In this document: in pieces, positions 7,111 through 11,159 of the stretch | Layout of the letters: each line of letters starts with the position of its first letter | How positions within the stretch are numbered: the stretch's first letter is position 1 | DNA from: TMED27 sp037969235 | Lineage (GTDB): Bacteria; Pseudomonadota; Alphaproteobacteria; Micavibrionales; Micavibrionaceae | Length of the DNA stretch: 11,159 nt | Direction: 5' to 3' | Assembly: GCA_037969235.1 (NCBI GenBank) | Contig: JBBKXA010000046.1 | Coordinates: 1-11,159 of the forward strand | Program-made: the position numbers and the translations under genes | The notes under the pieces: model-generated | Told to the model about the DNA's origin: nothing | Databases searched by the model: none | What the model saw: only the letters and a program-made list of their open reading frames with translations

Positions 7111-7159
7111 TGAGGTGGACTCTATAGAATCGCGTATGACAAAAACTGCCGTCAGAGGT

Positions 7160-10100
7160 TTAGCTAAAGGTTCGCGTTTGATCAGGAACTACATCTACAG
7201 CTTGGATCAATGACACATCAGTTTCATTTGATCTTTCTAAATTAAGTGTTCCTTCAGCATACTCTTTAATAAATTCCATGAATGCCGCGCTACCACTTAC
7301 TTCAGGTCCAAAGACTGCATCATCTAATAACTCTGAAGGCTTTGCACCATCCTCAATCATTGAAACTGTTAATCCTGTTAAAGTAGGATCATTTTGTACA
7401 GCATCACCGATTGCGTCTCTAATGAGCGCGGCTAAGCCGTCATCCAAAACCTCTACAGGTTCAATGCCAGAACCACCGTCCGTTGAAGAGTTGCGTGCTG
7501 CTATCCCGCCATTAAATATATCTTTCAAGCTTTCAGTGCTGGCACTTGCTAAACTAGAATCAATCAATTCACGAACATTTCCATTGGTTGCTGCAACAGT
7601 AGTAGGTTGCTCAGATTGCAATTCTGAATCACTCGTATCTAAAGACGCGCCCTCAGTTTCGGCAAGTTTTAATTGCTCTTGCGCCACAGCGATCAAGGCA
7701 TTGCCGTATTCAACACTAGTTCCAGCGGCCTCAGCCAACGCAACGTGCGCTTGCCCCACAGCCAATATAGCCGCGGCATGATCTTCGCGCGTGATGCCAT
7801 TTTGGTGAACATCATCATTAAGACTTAAGAACGCTTGTGCTCTTTTTAACTCAAGCATCTCTTTCTCAAAATCTGCGCTATTAGAAGGACCTTCATATTC
7901 TGCACCAAGATCTCTCGCTTTCTCTTGTGCTTTCTCAAGATCAGTACGTTGATCTACAACAGCCACATCTTCTTCTGTAGGTTCAGGTTCAGGTGTTGCT
8001 TCCTCAGGTGTTCCCTCAGGTGTTTCTTCAGGCGTTGCTTCCTCAGGTGTTTCCTCAGGCGTTGCTTCCTCAGGAATAACATTTACATCATCCAAATCGA
8101 CTTCTGGCTCTGTCACATCCATATCAAGATATAGTTGACTGGCCATAATAAAGCCATCTATGTTTGCCAAACCAGCTTCTCTATCGCCGTCAAGCCCGTT
8201 GGTATGTGCACCCCAAAGCTCTTCTGCAGATGATAACCATGTAGCTTCTTCAGGTGAGAGACTCTCCATATCAATCGCATCGCTGTTAACATTACCATCT
8301 TCGTCAAAGGTCGCACCAAAATGTTCCATGATTTCTTGTGCTACCTTCGCAGGTTCGCTGACCATCCATGAAATGGGGGTTTCATCATCGTATCTATATG
8401 AAAGAACAAGTTGCCCCACCGCCACAGCCTCAGCCGCCAACTCAGTAGATCTTTCATTGTTTGTCGGATCAGTATCAATTACAACTTCATCAGGAACAGC
8501 TTCATCAGGAACGGCCTCATCGACAATTGCATTGTCAATATCAGCATCCGGAATTACATTTGTTATCTCAAGAAGATGACTATCCAATACGGCTCTACCA
8601 CCGTAGGATAGCTCGCTATCGTGAGTAGCTTCAGCTACAAGTGTCCCAGAAGCAGCCATCTCTTCGGCATAATCAGCAATTCTACCAGTGCTGAGTAGAT
8701 CGTTTAAATTATCAGCACGCGCCGCCGCTTCATATTGAGCATATTTCTCTCCACCTACTCCTCTTTCTTCCATCGGAAGATCCATAACATCAATGCCTTT
8801 TTCTGTTAAATATTCAGCAAATCCTGCTCTACTGAGGTCTAGCGTATTTGCTTCAACAATATTCAGTGCCACATCGTACAACGATCTAGCTTCATCTGGC
8901 ATGGCATAACTCGAAAGATCTTCGTCAAGCTTAGTGAAATGATCAACCACAGCTTGAGCACCTACCATCAACAATTCCATAGCAGCTTCAGGAGATGATG
9001 ATTCGGCCGCAGGCGAATCTGAATCATTTTCATTAAAAAACTTAACATCCTCAAGCATAGTCAAAGCCTGACGCCCCGCACTTGCCGCGTCAGCACCAAG
9101 TTGCTCATATTCTTCCTGAGTTAGGCCAGCTAGCGGCAAAACCGTATTTTCAAAAATATCGAGCTCTGTGCGCATTCCAAAAGGCACATGCTCCACGCCC
9201 AATTCTGCCAAGCGCGCATAGTTTGCATCTTGGTAAGATTGAACTGCCGCACTCGCCTCGTCAACTGAAACCTCATCGTTGTAAAGCTGGGCTGTATTTA
9301 ACAATGCGATCAACTCACCCGCTGATGATAATTGAAGCTCTTGAGCTGGTGTCAACGTTTCCGCTTCACTCAATTCTTTAACCATCTCCGCGGCAACTTG
9401 ACCATGCGGATTAAGCAACCCTAAGGAAGATTCAACCGACGAACCATCTGGAAGAGTATACCCTTCCATATGCGCGAGCGCTTCCACCCCTTCTATTGTA
9501 AGACTTGCCTTATCCACGTTCATTTGATGCTCCATCGCCGCATCAACTTGCGCATAAAGCCCATCAAAATATTCATAAGCCTCTACCAATTCTTCCGCCG
9601 CAAATGTCGCGTTTTGAGTAGAGCCCGGCTCATTGCGCTCTTCCAAACGCGCATCATTAATCATCACAGCACCATATTCGCGTACATCATCCAGGGTCGG
9701 GAATGCCTCCTGCAATTGCGCAAAATTATTATAGCTGGAATGCTCGCTAATATGACCAAGATGATCACTAAATTCGGCTTTATCATATTCAATGCCCAGA
9801 GATTCAAGATCACTCGTTTCCATCGAAGTTCCGATAGTGTTAAATAAAGCCGCACGTTCTGCATCTGGCATTTCAGACAGCGCAGCTGTACCAACAGTTT
9901 CTAACATTTTTAATGTACCAAGAGAGTCAGCGCCATTCATCTTATCGCCAACGGCAGGACCAAACATGTCATTCATATCACTGCCATTATCGGCCATCAT
10001 GGCTCGAAGCTCTTCAACATCAACATCAGCATTACCGGTCAAACCAGCCGACATAATAGCCAAAGCTTCTGGTGAATTAACGTCAATTACCACACCACTC

Positions 10101-11159
10101 AAATCTACTGACGCACTATCAGGATGTTGGTCAGGTGCACTCATAGGGTCAACCATTTTTCTACCCATTAACGCACCCAAACCGTCGCCGAGATTAGGAG
10201 CTAAGTTCTTAACCGCCGCCGCAGCAGCATCATTGTCCCAAGCAGTACCATTACCAGTAAACGCTTCCTGAGCTCTGCTTAAAAACGAAGATGCATCTAC
10301 CGTAGAATTTTGTGCAGTCGCCTCATTTTCGTTCTCGCTGGCATTTTCGTTGTTGTTGTCCTTATCGTTGTCCTTATCGTTGTCCTTGTCTTTGTCATCG
10401 GCAAGCGCAGCGGTAACGGCACTCATACCTAATGTTAAATTCTGTTCGGTTACACCAAGAATGCTGGCTACATTAACCAAACCTAACGCAGCCCCTGTGT
10501 TAATTCCATCCAGATATTTTTCTGGAACACCCAATACCGCCATACCTGCAACGGCGCCTGCTATTGCTGGCCCCCCTAACAAACCTATACCAATGGCTAC
10601 AAGAACTTCTTGATAGCGCTCTTGTAAGTTATCAAAGCCAGTCTCAACTAATTCGCCAACATTATGCGCTAAATCTACTACAAACCCTTTAAAGCCATTA
10701 TCCGTGTCGGCGACATGCTCATCCATCCATTCCAATGCTTTATCAATAAATTCCAGAGTATGATCCTTCGCAGAAGCCAAACCTTCCATCAATTTGTCAA
10801 CAGCTTTACTACCCATAGCTTTAACATCACTCCAACCCTCAGCAATAGCCTGCCCGAACCTACTTTCACGCAATTTGTCCCACATCTCTTTGGCACCATC
10901 CGCAACATAGTCTGCCGCGCCTGCAATACCACGCCCTGTGGCGCGCACTGCTCTTTCGATAGCTTCCGCAAAATCATGCGCATGCTCTTTCACCCATTCC
11001 CAGCTTTGCTCAAACATATTCTGACCATCAGCACCAGCAGCACCGCCCGTTGGGCGTCCACCGCTATCATTTCCTGTATTATGAGGAGAACCCTCAACAT
11101 TTACATTCACTTGCCCCGTCTCAACATCAACACTCACACCATGAGGAAGCCCCCCGCCA
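7160..11159 (-). CDS. Very large acidic protein of unknown function, 5' end outside window
   Basis: The frame stays open to the window edge. A GTG at 11137 is the first possible start visible, but the codons before it are open, so the protein probably begins upstream. I do not recognise a family. From the GTG it has 1,325 residues, strongly acidic and rich in Ala, Asp and Glu. Residues ~42-175 are amphipathic helices, and ~178-204 form one long hydrophobic, glycine-rich segment (GIGLLGGP, GAVAGMAV) that could insert into a membrane. An Asp/Lys/Asn tract follows at ~247-275. Helical regions are then joined by a DEAVP repeat (~873-885) and a TPEE repeat linker (~1021-1053). Residues ~545-652, ~900-1010 and ~1085-1145 look like degenerate copies of one module. 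There is no visible enzyme motif. A secreted, surface or effector role is possible but unproved. It is separated from the manC fragment by the IS scar. Confidence 0.8.
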   Translation of the reverse strand, partial: GGGLPHGVSVDVETGQVNVNVEGSPHNTGNDSGGRPTGGAAGADGQNMFEQSWEWVKEHAHDFAEAIERAVRATGRGIAGAADYVADGAKEMWDKLRESRFGQAIAEGWSDVKAMGSKAVDKLMEGLASAKDHTLEFIDKALEWMDEHVADTDNGFKGFVVDLAHNVGELVETGFDNLQERYQEVLVAIGIGLLGGPAIAGAVAGMAVLGVPEKYLDGINTGAALGLVNVASILGVTEQNLTLGMSAVTAALADDKDKDNDKDNDKDNNNENASENENEATAQNSTVDASSFLSRAQEAFTGNGTAWDNDAAAAAVKNLAPNLGDGLGALMGRKMVDPMSAPDQHPDSASVDLSGVVIDVNSPEALAIMSAGLTGNADVDVEELRAMMADNGSDMNDMFGPAVGDKMNGADSLGTLKMLETVGTAALSEMPDAERAALFNTIGTSMETSDLESLGIEYDKAEFSDHLGHISEHSSYNNFAQLQEAFPTLDDVREYGAVMINDARLEERNEPGSTQNATFAAEELVEAYEYFDGLYAQVDAAMEHQMNVDKASLTIEGVEALAHMEGYTLPDGSSVESSLGLLNPHGQVAAEMVKELSEAETLTPAQELQLSSAGELIALLNTAQLYNDEVSVDEASAAVQSYQDANYARLAELGVEHVPFGMRTELDIFENTVLPLAGLTQEEYEQLGADAASAGRQALTMLEDVKFFNENDSDSPAAESSSPEAAMELLMVGAQAVVDHFTKLDEDLSSYAMPDEARSLYDVALNIVEANTLDLSRAGFAEYLTEKGIDVMDLPMEERGVGGEKYAQYEAAARADNLNDLLSTGRIADYAEEMAASGTLVAEATHDSELSYGGRAVLDSHLLEITNVIPDADIDNAIVDEAVPDEAVPDEVVIDTDPTNNERSTELAAEAVAVGQLVLSYRYDDETPISWMVSEPAKVAQEIMEHFGATFDEDGNVNSDAIDMESLSPEEATWLSSAEELWGAHTNGLDGDREAGLANIDGFIMASQLYLDMDVTEPEVDLDDVNVIPEEATPEETPEEATPEETPEGTPEEATPEPEPTEEDVAVVDQRTDLEKAQEKARDLGAEYEGPSNSADFEKEMLELKRAQAFLSLNDDVHQNGITREDHAAAILAVGQAHVALAEAAGTSVEYGNALIAVAQEQLKLAETEGASLDTSDSELQSEQPTTVAATNGNVRELIDSSLASASTESLKDIFNGGIAARNSSTDGGSGIEPVEVLDDGLAALIRDAIGDAVQNDPTLTGLTVSMIEDGAKPSELLDDAVFGPEVSGSAAFMEFIKEYAEGTLNLERSNETDVSLIQAVDVVPDQTRTFS
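7979..8075 (-). repeat. 15-bp tandem repeat region coding TPEE(A) units
   Basis: In-frame repeats built around GTTGCTTCCTCAG and GTGTTTCCTCAG (plus-strand reading) encode alternating TPEEA and TPEE units, about residues 1021-1053 of the large protein. Nearly identical copies suggest recent slippage expansion. The Pro/Glu composition predicts an extended acidic linker between helical parts. Confidence 0.8.
8475..8522 (-). repeat. 15-bp repeats coding DEAVP
   Basis: Two to three imperfect 15-bp copies of a TCATCAGGAACAGCT-like unit encode DEAVPDEAVPDEVV, about residues 873-885 of the large protein. This is a second acidic Pro-containing linker like the one at 7979-8075. Confidence 0.65.
10355..10390 (-). 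repeat. Three tandem 12-bp repeats coding DNDK
   Basis: Units GTTGTCCTTATC (10355-10366 and 10367-10378) and GTTGTCCTTGTC (10379-10390) are in frame and produce the DKDNDKDN stretch of the large protein, just after its hydrophobic segment. The repeat is a likely length-variable site; gain or loss of a unit keeps the frame. Confidence 0.85.

Noticed and set aside
7140..7160. Possible terminator after the large gene (CTG-ACGG-CAG then TTTTT on the minus strand)
   Set aside because: The T run is good but the stem is only 3 bp, or about 5 bp with a bulge; not convincing.
7278..7781. Long plus-strand ORFs (167, 139 and 159 codons) opposite the large acidic gene
   Set aside because: They are shadows caused by the Ala/Glu/Asp codon bias of the minus-strand frame, which gives few stops on the opposite strand.
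10355..10390. Repeat array as CRISPR
   Set aside because: The units are contiguous, 12 bp, without spacers and in frame within a protein-coding gene.

Overview
The window looks like bacterial chromosome, most likely from a moderately AT-leaning alphaproteobacterium. The basis is the Fic architecture, a DUF6880-type protein, and the GDP-fucose genes with their companion methyltransferase-type ORF. The lineage is an inference from gene-family resemblance; no rRNA or tRNA is present to test it. Apart from the transposase at the left edge, every recognisable gene lies on the minus strand, so the window reads functionally from right to left.

Layout, right to left on the minus strand: (1) 11159-7160, a very large acidic Ala/Asp/Glu-rich protein of unknown function, open at the window edge. 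It has one strongly hydrophobic glycine-rich segment, two low-complexity linkers and what look like degenerate internal repeats. (2) 7159-6928, a scar region holding a 46-bp piece of the same transposase that sits at the window start, plus a 9-bp stem-loop. (3) 6927-3843, a tightly packed nucleotide-sugar operon: a 5'-truncated manC (mannose-6-phosphate isomerase domain only), gmd, fcl, and a degraded methyltransferase-like ORF. Gmd and Fcl together convert GDP-D-mannose to GDP-L-fucose for surface polysaccharide. The two end genes are damaged. ManC has lost its nucleotidyltransferase domain, and the last ORF has lost the usual SAM-binding N-terminal part and ends in a perfect hairpin. (4) 3617-2178, a DUF6880-type protein with a good upstream promoter. 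(5) 2016-457, a class II (self-inhibited) Fic AMP-transferase, preceded by an array of RTGAA motifs at roughly helical spacing. (6) 1-402, plus strand, the 3' end of an IS3-family element that converges on the fic gene.

The segment reads as a surface-polysaccharide locus reshaped by IS activity. Transposase sequence occurs at both ends of the 7-kb block, and the gene next to the distal fragment is cut exactly on the scar side. GDP-mannose for Gmd must therefore come from a complete ManC or equivalent elsewhere. I see no CRISPR array, tRNA or rRNA. The most unusual items are the hairpin-ended methyltransferase remnant, the motif array in front of fic, and the large repeat-containing protein.
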